From: Pusillimonas noertemannii
GTDB taxonomy: Bacteria > Pseudomonadota > Gammaproteobacteria > Burkholderiales > Burkholderiaceae_B
Reading direction: 5' to 3'
Assembly (NCBI RefSeq): GCF_003096595.1
Contig: NZ_QEKO01000003.1
Span: forward strand, 248,001-312,000
Length of the DNA: 64,000 bases
Below, piece after piece: positions 1-7,641 of this stretch; position 1 is the first letter of the stretch; every line of letters starts with the position of its first letter. The notes beneath the pieces were generated by a model, which was not told where the DNA came from, ran no database searches, and worked only from the letters and a program-made list of their open reading frames with translations. Both the position numbers and the translations under genes were made by a program.

Positions 1-275
1 GGGCCGAGATAGCGCATGACGGTGCGGTACAGGCCGCAGCGCAGGAAGAGGGGTATGGCCGTGAGCGGGGCGGCGGTGAACAGCCATGCATGAACGCCGA
101 GGGGCTGCACGATGCTGGCGTCGCCCAGCCGTATGACAAACGCCAGCCACAGCGCCAGCCAGATGAGCAGCACGTCCACGGCGATCTGCAGCATGCGCTT
201 GCTGCGCGGCGAAAGCCTCAGCAGCCGTTCCCTCAGCGCATGGCTATGGACGTGCAGGATTCGTTCACTGTCCAT
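1..275 (-). CDS. Polysaccharide biosynthesis protein, CapD/WbpM/PglF-like, N-terminal part only
   Basis: Partial gene: only the first 91 codons lie in the window and the rest runs off the left edge. The translation begins MDSERILHVH and shows hydrophobic membrane segments (around residues 31-47 and 63-77) followed by RCGLYRTVMRYLG. This N-terminal membrane layout is typical of NDP-sugar 4,6-dehydratases of the CapD/WbpM/PglF type, whose Rossmann catalytic domain would follow. The start overlaps the end of the upstream aminotransferase gene by 11 bp, so the two are probably translationally coupled. Together with the PLP aminotransferase and acetyltransferase upstream, it would complete UDP-N,N'-diacetylbacillosamine synthesis, acting first on UDP-GlcNAc. 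The family call rests on the N-terminus and context; the catalytic domain is not visible. Confidence 0.75.
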   Translation of the reverse strand, partial: MDSERILHVHSHALRERLLRLSPRSKRMLQIAVDVLLIWLALWLAFVIRLGDASIVQPLGVHAWLFTAAPLTAIPLFLRCGLYRTVMRYLG

Positions 276-1461
276 GATGGATTTCCGTACTTGTTGCCTG
301 GCGCATGACTTCGGCCAGCGCCATGCAGGTTTGCGTTATTTCGTGTTCGTCCAGGGTGGGATGAACCAGGAACATCAGGGCGGTTTCGCCCAGTTCGCGG
401 CTTACCGGCAGGGGCCGGGCGGGGCGCCAGCCCGTGCCGTCGAAGGCTTTCTCCAGGTAGACCTCGGAGCACGACCCCTGGTAGCAGGGCACGCCGCGCG
501 CATTGATTTCCTGGATGATGCGGTCGCGGCTCCAGCCTTCGTCCAGGCGTTCTGGCTCGACGAAGACATAGCATTTGTAGGCGGCGTGCTGGCAATAGCC
601 GGGCACCCTGGGTGCGCGCAGGCCGGGAATGCGGCGCGCCGCATTCCATATGCGGCGCGCATTGGTCAGCCTGCGTTCATGCCACTCGGGCATGCGCTGA
701 AGCTGGATGCGGCCGATGGCGGCCTGGGTTTCCTGCATGCGCCAGTTGGTGCCGAAGCTTTCGTGCAGCCAGCGAAAGCCGGGCGGATGCTTGCGCTCGT
801 GCACCGCCTCCCAGCTTTTGCCATGGTCCTTGTAGGCCCAGATCTTGCGCCACAGACCCTGGTCGTTGGTGGTGACCATGCCGCCTTCGCCGCCCGTGGT
901 CATGATCTTGTCCTGGCAGAATGACCATGCGCCTATGTGGCCGATGGAGCCGACGGGCCGGTTCTTGTAGCGGGCGCCATGGGCCTGGGCGCAGTCTTCG
1001 ATGACGGCCAGGTCATGCTGGCGGGCCAGCTCCATGATGGGATCCATGTCGCAGGGCCAGCCTGCCAGATGAACGCATATCACGGCTCGGGTGCGCGGCG
1101 TAAGCACGGCGGAAATGGTTTGCGCCGTGAGGTTCTGCGAGTCGCAGTCGACGTCGGCGAACACGGGTGTGGCGCCCGCCCGCACGACGCACGATGCCGA
1201 GGCCAGGAAGGTGCGCGGCGTGACGATGACTTCGTCGCCCGGCCCCACGTCCAGAGCCATCAGTGCAGCTTCGAGCGCCTGAGTACCGTTGCCCAGCGCC
1301 ACGGCGTGGGCGCAGCCGGCCCAGCCGGCAAATTCCGTTTCGAACAAGCGGCCTTCCTGACCGGTCCAATAATTGACCTTGTTGGAACGCAGTACGTTGC
1401 CGACGGCCTGGATTTCCTCGTCGGTATAGCTGGGCCAGGGCGAAAAAGAAGTATTGAGCAT
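265..1461 (-). CDS. DegT/DnrJ/EryC1/StrS sugar aminotransferase (PglE-like)
   Basis: A 398-residue PLP-dependent aminotransferase, full length for the family, that converts an NDP-4-keto sugar to the 4-amino sugar with glutamate as amino donor. The PLP lysine is K185 in SFCQDKIMTTGGEGG, and the cofactor-binding stretch GNGTQALEAAL lies near residues 57-67. I chose the ATG at 1461 (MLNTSFSPWP) because it matches family N-termini; the open frame extends far upstream only as a GC-rich shadow of the neighbouring gene. It lies 17 bp downstream of the acetyltransferase gene and overlaps the CapD-like gene. In the bacillosamine pathway this would be the PglE step. Other 4-keto-sugar aminotransferases (WbpE, VioA, PerA types) share the fold, so the exact sugar is inferred from the neighbours. 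Confidence 0.9.
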   Translation of the reverse strand: MLNTSFSPWPSYTDEEIQAVGNVLRSNKVNYWTGQEGRLFETEFAGWAGCAHAVALGNGTQALEAALMALDVGPGDEVIVTPRTFLASASCVVRAGATPVFADVDCDSQNLTAQTISAVLTPRTRAVICVHLAGWPCDMDPIMELARQHDLAVIEDCAQAHGARYKNRPVGSIGHIGAWSFCQDKIMTTGGEGGMVTTNDQGLWRKIWAYKDHGKSWEAVHERKHPPGFRWLHESFGTNWRMQETQAAIGRIQLQRMPEWHERRLTNARRIWNAARRIPGLRAPRVPGYCQHAAYKCYVFVEPERLDEGWSRDRIIQEINARGVPCYQGSCSEVYLEKAFDGTGWRPARPLPVSRELGETALMFLVHPTLDEHEITQTCMALAEVMRQATSTEIHHGQ

Positions 1462-1478
1462 GGTCTGTACGCTTGTGT

Positions 1479-2165
1479 TCAAGGGTGTCGGGAAGGATGT
1501 GCAGAGGCGGGGTCGAGCTCGCCGGCGGCGGGAGGGCAATGGCGCGGGCGGGAGCGCGCCGGGGTGCCGACTGCGACCATGGCGTCCGCCACGTCTCGTA
1601 CGACGGTGGCGCCGCTGCCTATGGTGCTGTCGCTGCCTATGTGGATCAGGTGGTTGACGTTGGCGCCCAGGCCTATCCAGCTGAGCCGGCCGACATGCAC
1701 GCCGCCGCCCAGGCCGGCGTTGGGGCCGACGTGGACGAAGTCCTCCAGCACGCAGTCGTGCTCCACCGTGCATCCGGAGTTCAGTATTACGCCCGCCCCT
1801 ATCTGCGCGCCCGCATTGACGATGGCTCGTGCGAAGACGGCGCATCCCGCGCCCAGGTCGGCATAGCGGCTGACGACGGCGGTGGGATGCACGACGCAGG
1901 CCAGGGGGGCGCCGGCTTCGAGCAGGCGTCGCTGCAGGCGGGCGCGAACATGGTTGTCGCCGATGCCGATGATGACGCCGTCGTATTCGTCCAGTCGTTC
2001 CAGTAAAAGCGCCATGTCGCCGCGTATCGCCCAGGCTCCGTTGTGCGCGCCCGAAGCGGGCCATGCCTCGTCGTAGAACTCCACGCTCGACCAGCAGCCG
2101 CTTTGCGCGGCGTCTGCGATCACGCGGCCGTGGCCGCCCGCGCCTACGATGGCCAGGCTGTTCAT
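1479..2165 (-). CDS. Sugar O-/N-acetyltransferase, NeuD/PglD family
   Basis: A 228-residue left-handed beta-helix acyltransferase. The N-terminus, with IVGAGGHG at residues 6-13, is the Rossmann-like UDP-sugar-binding part of NeuD/PglD proteins. From about residue 93 onward the protein shows hexapeptide repeats, and H136 in TVEHDC corresponds to the catalytic base of PglD. It probably acetylates the amino sugar made by the downstream aminotransferase, using acetyl-CoA. The start is taken at MNSLAIVG because the ATG at 2165 overlaps the stop of the upstream sugar transferase gene in a 4-bp ATGA arrangement. Acetylation of a different sugar (NeuD-like) remains possible. Confidence 0.87.
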   Translation of the reverse strand: MNSLAIVGAGGHGRVIADAAQSGCWSSVEFYDEAWPASGAHNGAWAIRGDMALLLERLDEYDGVIIGIGDNHVRARLQRRLLEAGAPLACVVHPTAVVSRYADLGAGCAVFARAIVNAGAQIGAGVILNSGCTVEHDCVLEDFVHVGPNAGLGGGVHVGRLSWIGLGANVNHLIHIGSDSTIGSGATVVRDVADAMVAVGTPARSRPRHCPPAAGELDPASAHPSRHP

Positions 2166-2755
2166 CGCTTGTCTCCCATGAACTTGCGCATCGTTGCCTC
2201 GCCCTGGGCGCTGACCCCCCGGCGGCTGAAGACGAGGCCTATGGTCATGGCCAGTATCTTCATGTCGAGCCGGAAGCTGCGGTGGTCCACATACCACACG
2301 TCCAGCTCGAACCGTTCGCTCCAGTCCACCGCATTGCGGCCGTGTATCTGGGCCCAGCCGGTCAGGCCGGGCCGCACTTCATGCCGTCGGCGCTGGGTGG
2401 AGTTGTAGCGGGGCAGGTACTCCATCAGCAGCGGCCGCGGGCCGACCAGGCTGAGGTCGCCTTTCAGCACGTTCCAGAGTTCGGGCAGCTCGTCCAGGCT
2501 GGTGCTGCGCAGCCACTGGCCGAAGGGCGTCAGGCGCTGGGCGTCGGAAAGCGGCTGGCCTTTGGCGTCGTGTGCATCCAGCATGGTGCGGAACTTGAGC
2601 ATGGTGAAGGGCTTTTCATCCAGGCCCGGGCGCTGCTGCCGAAAAAAGATCGGCCGCCCCATCTTCAGTGCCACCAGTAGTGCGACGCAGGCCAGGACCG
2701 GCGACAGCAGCAACAGGGCCAGGGCCGAGGCAACGATGTCGAACGCTCTTTTCAT
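2162..2755 (-). CDS. Undecaprenyl-phosphate sugar-1-phosphate transferase (PglC-like)
   Basis: A 197-residue minimal bacterial sugar transferase of the monotopic phosphoglycosyl transferase superfamily. It has one hydrophobic N-terminal segment (residues 5-32), then FRQQRPG near 38-44, FRTM at 55-58, the catalytic Asp-Glu pair D88-E89 in STSLDELPELWN, and SLVGPRP at 102-108. The short form without extra N-terminal helices is the PglC type rather than the longer WbaP/WcaJ type. It starts lipid-linked repeat-unit synthesis at the inner membrane by moving a sugar-1-phosphate from a UDP-sugar to undecaprenyl phosphate. It overlaps both neighbours by 4 bp, indicating one translationally coupled unit with the PglA-like and PglD-like genes. 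Confidence 0.92.
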   Translation of the reverse strand: MKRAFDIVASALALLLLSPVLACVALLVALKMGRPIFFRQQRPGLDEKPFTMLKFRTMLDAHDAKGQPLSDAQRLTPFGQWLRSTSLDELPELWNVLKGDLSLVGPRPLLMEYLPRYNSTQRRRHEVRPGLTGWAQIHGRNAVDWSERFELDVWYVDHRSFRLDMKILAMTIGLVFSRRGVSAQGEATMRKFMGDKR

Positions 2756-3888
2756 CGTGCCTGCTCCGTGTCGATGCCCATTCCGCGAAGCATGGCCTGA
2801 TTGATCTTGTGCACGTCGTATTTCTCTTGTGCGATGGCGCGTGAACGCGCACCCATGGCCGCGACCCGCTCAGGCGCCTGCAGCAGGCTCTTCATCGCTT
2901 CCGCCAGGGCATCGGCCGAGCGCGGCGGCACCAGGCGGCCGTTGCCGCCCTCTTCGACAGTCTGCCGGCAGCCCGGTGCGTCGGTGGTGACGATCGCGCG
3001 CCCCATGGCCATGGCCTCGAGCACCGTGCGGGGCGTGCCCTCGCGATAAGAGGGCAGCACATAGATGCTGCACGCCGCGATGGCGGGCCGCACGTCCTGC
3101 AGCCGGCCCAGGAAGTGAATGTCGCCGGAAGCGATCCATTCATCGAGTTCCGCCTGGGCGATGGCGTCGGGGCTCTCGTCTATCCAGCCCGCCAGGCCGA
3201 ATGTGCAGCCGGGATGCGACTTGCGCAGGCTTGCGGCGGCGGCCGCATATTCGCGCACGCCCTTGTCGCCCAGAAGCCGGGCGATCAGCAGGAAGCGGGG
3301 CTCCGGCGGCAAGGGAGTTGTCCGGTATCTGTCCAGGTCCACGCCCGAGCCGTTCACCACATGCGAAACCTGGGCGCCTGAAAGAATGTTCAGGGTCCGG
3401 AACAGGGCCTCGTCGTCGGGGTTCTGGAAGAAGGTCGCATGGACCTTGCCGAGGCCCGCCCGGTACAGGCCCTGGGCAATCGAGCGCAGGAAGTTGCGGC
3501 CGGAGCCTTCGCTGCCCTGGAATGCGTAGCCCAGGCCGGTGATGAGCGCGTAGCGTCGCGGCACGCCCGCCAGCCAGGCGGCCAGGCTGCCGTAGATGAC
3601 GGGCTTGATGGTGTAGGCCAGGGTGTAGTCGGGGCGTATCCGGCGCATCAGGCGCCAGAGGCTGGCCATGCTGCGCAGGTCGGCCAGCGGGTTCATGCCG
3701 GTGCGCCGCAGCGGTATGTCGTGCGCCCTCATGCCGCGTTGGTCCAGCGCCTGCCGCATGGGCGAACCGGGCGCCAGGCCGGGGGCGGCCACGTGCACTT
3801 CCAGGCCGCTGGCCTGGAGGGCTTCGAGCAGGGCTCCCCTGAACTGCAGGATGGAATCGGGAAAGCCGGCGACCAGCAGGAACTTCAT
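2752..3888 (-). CDS. GT4-type glycosyltransferase (PglA-like)
   Basis: A 378-residue GT-B glycosyltransferase. The C-terminal half carries the GT4 signature: LPSYREGTPRTVLEAMAMG followed by a conserved glycine-rich stretch, with the E-x7-E motif around SYREGTPRTVLEA. The segment TLAYTIKPVIYGSLAA and then ITGLGYAF is typical of PglA/WbpL-neighbour enzymes that add the second sugar to lipid-linked diacetylbacillosamine. The start is ATG at 3888 (MKFLLVAGFP), overlapping the stop of the upstream membrane-protein gene by 4 bp. It acts on the cytoplasmic face of the inner membrane. The specific donor and acceptor cannot be read from the sequence. Confidence 0.87.
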   Translation of the reverse strand: MKFLLVAGFPDSILQFRGALLEALQASGLEVHVAAPGLAPGSPMRQALDQRGMRAHDIPLRRTGMNPLADLRSMASLWRLMRRIRPDYTLAYTIKPVIYGSLAAWLAGVPRRYALITGLGYAFQGSEGSGRNFLRSIAQGLYRAGLGKVHATFFQNPDDEALFRTLNILSGAQVSHVVNGSGVDLDRYRTTPLPPEPRFLLIARLLGDKGVREYAAAAASLRKSHPGCTFGLAGWIDESPDAIAQAELDEWIASGDIHFLGRLQDVRPAIAACSIYVLPSYREGTPRTVLEAMAMGRAIVTTDAPGCRQTVEEGGNGRLVPPRSADALAEAMKSLLQAPERVAAMGARSRAIAQEKYDVHKINQAMLRGMGIDTEQAR

Positions 3889-5090
3889 GGCTCGATCACT
3901 CCGGAGTAGGGTTGCGTGGCCGCCAGCGCGTTGCGGGATTGCATCTTCATGCGTGTCGAGGGCTGGCGAGCGCGTGAGCGGCCCATCAGCGAGATGAACA
4001 GGTAGATCAGTATTGGCGCGAACATCCATTTCTGGCGCACGGCAATGCCCAGGTTGGCGGTGGTAATGGCCAGGATCAGCCAGGTCAGCAAGCAGTAGAA
4101 CCACATGAAGGCGCGATTGCCCGCAAGCTTGCGCCGCCTGAACATCTGGCCGCAGGCGGCGATGGCCAGGAAGATCAGCACGACGTTGTCCATCGAGGCC
4201 GCCAGGGCGAAGATGCTGCCCGCCTCGAAGGGCAGGGGCCGGAACAGGTAGCTGAACAGCTGCAGGGGGAGGCTCATCGAGGCGATGTCGACGCTGCTGC
4301 CGCCCTCGGTGTTGAGGGACTGCCTGTGCTCGACGTAATTCATGATGTCGTCGGCCCCGCTTGCGTCGCCCAGGCCCGCATAGGTCAAGGCGAAGGGAAC
4401 CATGGCGGCGGTGGCCGCCAGCGCCGCCGTGCCCAGGAAGAGCCTCTGTCCCAGCGGCAGGCGGCGTTGCAGCACCAGGGAGCCGGCCAGGGCGATCACC
4501 ATGATGCCGGCGATATGCGGCCTGACGAGCGCCATGACGAAGATCGCCAATGCCAGCAGCACCACGCGCCGCCCCATGTCCAGGGAGGCGAAAAGCGCCA
4601 GGGCGGCCGCCATGAAGGCCAGCGAGTCCTTGCCTAGCGCCGAGGACCAGAAGCTGATGGACGGAAGCAGCACGATGAGGGTGGCGAACCTGCGCAGCAT
4701 CCTGGATTTGTCCGCCGTGGCGGCCTGCAGGCTGGCGTCGAAGGCGACCAGGCCGATGGCGCCGAATATATTGAACAGCAGGCATGCACCCAGGAAGGAC
4801 AGGTTCAGGCCGGTGACGAACAGGGTGGCGATATTGACCACCGCGCCCGTGCCGAAAGGCGCCATGAATTCGCCCTGCTGCGCCTTCATGTAGTACACCA
4901 GCGCATCGGCGCCATTTTCCGTTGCGTAGATCGCGTAGGCCAGGCAGAACAGGGAATGCCAGGCATACAGCATCATGGCGCGGGCTGGCCGCACGGCCAG
5001 CATCCGGCCTGCCCGGAGAGTCAGCAGCAGGCCGATCAGGTTGACCAGGACGGCGCTGGCAAGCTGCAGGGGGGATCCGATCAGCTCCAT
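3885..5090 (-). CDS. Polytopic membrane protein, probable Wzy-type polysaccharide polymerase
   Basis: A 401-residue protein with about ten hydrophobic segments and a basic C-terminal tail. No family motif is strong enough for a firm name. The position in a Wzx/Wza/Wzc-containing locus that otherwise lacks a polymerase, the size and the multi-helix topology all fit an O-antigen/EPS polymerase (Wzy or EpsG-like), which joins repeat units at the periplasmic face. A long periplasmic-loop candidate (ADDIMNYVEHRQSLNTEGG) lies in the second half. The ATG at 5090 was chosen: it follows the upstream gene by 4 bp and gives an N-terminus starting with a membrane helix. Confidence 0.65.
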   Translation of the reverse strand: MELIGSPLQLASAVLVNLIGLLLTLRAGRMLAVRPARAMMLYAWHSLFCLAYAIYATENGADALVYYMKAQQGEFMAPFGTGAVVNIATLFVTGLNLSFLGACLLFNIFGAIGLVAFDASLQAATADKSRMLRRFATLIVLLPSISFWSSALGKDSLAFMAAALALFASLDMGRRVVLLALAIFVMALVRPHIAGIMVIALAGSLVLQRRLPLGQRLFLGTAALAATAAMVPFALTYAGLGDASGADDIMNYVEHRQSLNTEGGSSVDIASMSLPLQLFSYLFRPLPFEAGSIFALAASMDNVVLIFLAIAACGQMFRRRKLAGNRAFMWFYCLLTWLILAITTANLGIAVRQKWMFAPILIYLFISLMGRSRARQPSTRMKMQSRNALAATQPYSGVIEP

Positions 5091-5094
5091 GCCG

Positions 5095-6474
5095 TCAGCC
5101 TTCCTGCGGGAGCGGGCGCATCGCGTCCTGCGCGAGCCGGTTCTTGACGATGCGGAATTTTCCGCTGGGCTCGCGCGGAATCGATTCGACCTGGTCGAGC
5201 CGGATGCGCACTCCCTGGCCAAGCCGCTGTGTCATGGCGTGCAGGAAGCGTCCGCGCTGTTCAGGCGTGAAGCGTTCATTGGCGACAACGGATACATCCA
5301 CCGCGTCGGGCTCCTCCTGCACGATCTGGAAGCAGATGATGCCCTCGGCGTCCTTGGTGCAGTTGCTGATGTTGCCCAGGTTGACCTTGCCGTTCTCGGG
5401 CGACCACACGAAGTCGGCGCTGCGTCCGTCTATGTGCCGCACCACGGGAAAGCACGAGCCGCAAGGGCAGCGGTAGTCGTCGGGCGCCAGGCTGATGCGG
5501 TCGCCGATGCGGTAGCGGATCAGCGGCGTGCCGCGCGTGGTGAAGGGGGTGACCAGAATCTCTCCCTCGCGGGCGGGGCGCATGTTCTCGTCGACGACTT
5601 CAAAGATGCCTGTCAGGGGATGAATGTGCAGCGAGCCTTCGGGGCATTGCAATATGAAGGGGGCGCCTTCCGAGGCCGCGTATTGGTCGACCACCCGGCA
5701 GCCCAGCATCGCGGGTATCTGCTCCCGATGCATGGGCAGCACCGTCTCGGCGGTGGGAAAGAAGGTATCCACCCGGCCCTGGTAGTTCAGTCCGCGCTCC
5801 TGCGCCAGTGCGCACAGGTCCAGCACGCTGGAGGGAAAGCCCACGATGTAGTCCGGCTGGAAGTCCTGCAGCGCCCGCCAGTAGGCGTCGAAATGCCGGG
5901 GGCCGATATGGAAGGTGGAGAAGAAGCGGATCTTGTTGATGTGGTCGTCGCGCCAGACGCGTCCCGACTCCAGGTCGGCCGGCCGCACCAGGCTCTTGCC
6001 GCTGAACCAGGCCACCTTGCGCCCCAGCCGGTATCCATAGCGTGCGCGGAAGTGATCCTTGAGGGCGAATCGCTCCTGCATGTCCTCCGGATGGTAGATG
6101 ACCTTCATCGAGGCGCCCGTGGTGCCTCCGGTCAGGCTGACGATGCCCTGGCTTTCGTCCAGCGTGCGTATGCGGTCCATATTGGCCAGCAGCTGCTCTT
6201 TCTCCAGAATGGGAAACTCGTGCAGCGCCTTGTTGCGATGGGCCGCGTACCACGGCGATTTCTCCGTCGCCCAGCGCAGGAACAGCGCCTGCCGCCGCGC
6301 GGCCTCGCGCGAGATCTCTTCGGCGTCCGCCTGTTCGAACTTCTGGTAATAGCGTTGCCAGGCCTTGTATTGGCCTCGATGGCGTTGCCGGTAGAGATGG
6401 GTGTTGTACAGGCTGATGCCGGCATCCTGCACGGCAACCGGCGCGTATTTCAGTATCAGTTCTTTCAATGCCAT
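5095..6474 (-). CDS. CapK/PaaK-like adenylate-forming enzyme
   Basis: A 459-residue member of the phenylacetate-CoA-ligase-like ANL superfamily. The phosphate-binding loop reads SLTGGTTGASMKVIYH near residue 115, followed by typical CapK features such as DQYAASEGAPFILQC and YRIGDRISL. A CPCG...P segment near residue 340 is a probable metal-binding cysteine pair seen in this family. CapK-like proteins occur in many polysaccharide loci and are thought to activate an acyl or amino-acid group for decorating the polymer, but their reactions are mostly unproven. Here it sits between the polymerase candidate and a glycosyltransferase, so a role in a non-sugar modification of the repeat unit is inferred. 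Confidence 0.82.
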   Translation of the reverse strand: MALKELILKYAPVAVQDAGISLYNTHLYRQRHRGQYKAWQRYYQKFEQADAEEISREAARRQALFLRWATEKSPWYAAHRNKALHEFPILEKEQLLANMDRIRTLDESQGIVSLTGGTTGASMKVIYHPEDMQERFALKDHFRARYGYRLGRKVAWFSGKSLVRPADLESGRVWRDDHINKIRFFSTFHIGPRHFDAYWRALQDFQPDYIVGFPSSVLDLCALAQERGLNYQGRVDTFFPTAETVLPMHREQIPAMLGCRVVDQYAASEGAPFILQCPEGSLHIHPLTGIFEVVDENMRPAREGEILVTPFTTRGTPLIRYRIGDRISLAPDDYRCPCGSCFPVVRHIDGRSADFVWSPENGKVNLGNISNCTKDAEGIICFQIVQEEPDAVDVSVVANERFTPEQRGRFLHAMTQRLGQGVRIRLDQVESIPREPSGKFRIVKNRLAQDAMRPLPQEG

Positions 6475-6489
6475 CGTTCACCTTCTGGA

Positions 6490-7641
6490 TCAAGAGGGCC
6501 GGGACACGGCGGTCCGGTAAAGCGATTCGAAGCGGTCGACCGAGTGGCCGAGCGTGAAATGGCCGGTTATGCGCTGCCGGGCCCGCCGGCCCATGGCCCG
6601 GCGTTCGGACTCGTCCAGCTCGGCCATGGCGACCATGCCTTGTGCAAGCGCGCGGCCGTCGCCCGCGGGAATGACGCGGCCCGCGTCGTTCAGCAGAAGG
6701 GCCGCATCGCCCACGTCGGTGGCAAGGCAGGGCAGTCCCACGCACATGGCTTCGCCCAGCACATTGGGAAAACCTTCGGTGCGCGAGTGCAGGCAGAACA
6801 CGTCCATGGCGCTGAGGCAGCCTGCGACGTCGCTGCGTTCGCCCAGCAGGAAAAAGCGTTCAGGCTGCCCGGTTGCAGCAATCTGCCGGACAAGAGCCTC
6901 GTTGCCGGTGGTCAGTTCGCGTCCCACCATCAGGAAGCGCAGTTCGGGCCGCTGCCGCATTGCCGCCTGGGCGGCCTGGATGAATCCATGCTGGTCCTTG
7001 GCGGCGCTGTACCGGCCCAGCGACCCCACGACAAGGTGTTCCGGAGCGATGCCCAGCTCGCCGCGCAGCGCGTTGCGCGCGGCTTCCGAGTAGGTGAAGG
7101 CCCCGGGGTCGTAGCCGTTGTGGATGACCTCCATGCGTGCGCGGTCGTAGCCGGCGCGCGCATGGACCTCCAGGGCCGAGTCCGCCACGCATACGATGCG
7201 CCAGGGCAGATGGCGCGAGGCGAGGGCGCAGATGCGGCGCACCGCCCGCTTCAGCGGGGTGCCGCCGGCCTCGAAGTGCGAGTTGCGTATGCCCCAGAGA
7301 ACGTGCCTGATGCCCAGCCGCCGTCCCGCCAGGCCGCCAAGCAGGTCGGCGTAATACATCCAGCACTGCAGCACGTCCGGGCGATGTGCGCGAAGCTGCC
7401 GTTCCAGCCGGGCATAGGTGCGCGGCGCATCGCGCAGCGAGCGCATGCCCAGGGCGCTTACCTCGATGCCGCCCGCCTCGAGGCGGGGGCCCAGCACACC
7501 CTTGCCCGTCAGCGAGATGACGCGGTGCTGGTACGCCGGATTGCCGCGATGGGCCTCGATCAGGCGATGCAGGAAGCGCTCGGCTCCACCCACGTCCAGG
7601 CCGACGATCACATGCGTGATGTGTATGGGCGTCGCCGTCAT
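6490..7641 (-). CDS. GT4-type glycosyltransferase
   Basis: A 383-residue GT-B glycosyltransferase. The N-terminus carries the acceptor-domain signature VIVGLDVGGAERFL near residues 11-24, and the C-terminal domain carries CLHSRTEGFPNVLGEAMCVG, the GT4 donor-site motif with the E-x7-E pattern. The start ATG at 7641 (MTATPIHITH) overlaps the stop of the asparagine-synthase-like gene by 4 bp; the much longer open frame upstream is a shadow of that gene. It is predicted to add one sugar of the repeat unit on the cytoplasmic side of the membrane. Donor and linkage are unknown. Confidence 0.88.
   Translation of the reverse strand: MTATPIHITHVIVGLDVGGAERFLHRLIEAHRGNPAYQHRVISLTGKGVLGPRLEAGGIEVSALGMRSLRDAPRTYARLERQLRAHRPDVLQCWMYYADLLGGLAGRRLGIRHVLWGIRNSHFEAGGTPLKRAVRRICALASRHLPWRIVCVADSALEVHARAGYDRARMEVIHNGYDPGAFTYSEAARNALRGELGIAPEHLVVGSLGRYSAAKDQHGFIQAAQAAMRQRPELRFLMVGRELTTGNEALVRQIAATGQPERFFLLGERSDVAGCLSAMDVFCLHSRTEGFPNVLGEAMCVGLPCLATDVGDAALLLNDAGRVIPAGDGRALAQGMVAMAELDESERRAMGRRARQRITGHFTLGHSVDRFESLYRTAVSRPS

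Noticed and set aside
112-924. Long open frame on the plus strand opposite the aminotransferase gene
   Set aside because: It is antisense to a clear DegT aminotransferase. GC-rich third positions make such shadows common; no start signal or family resemblance.
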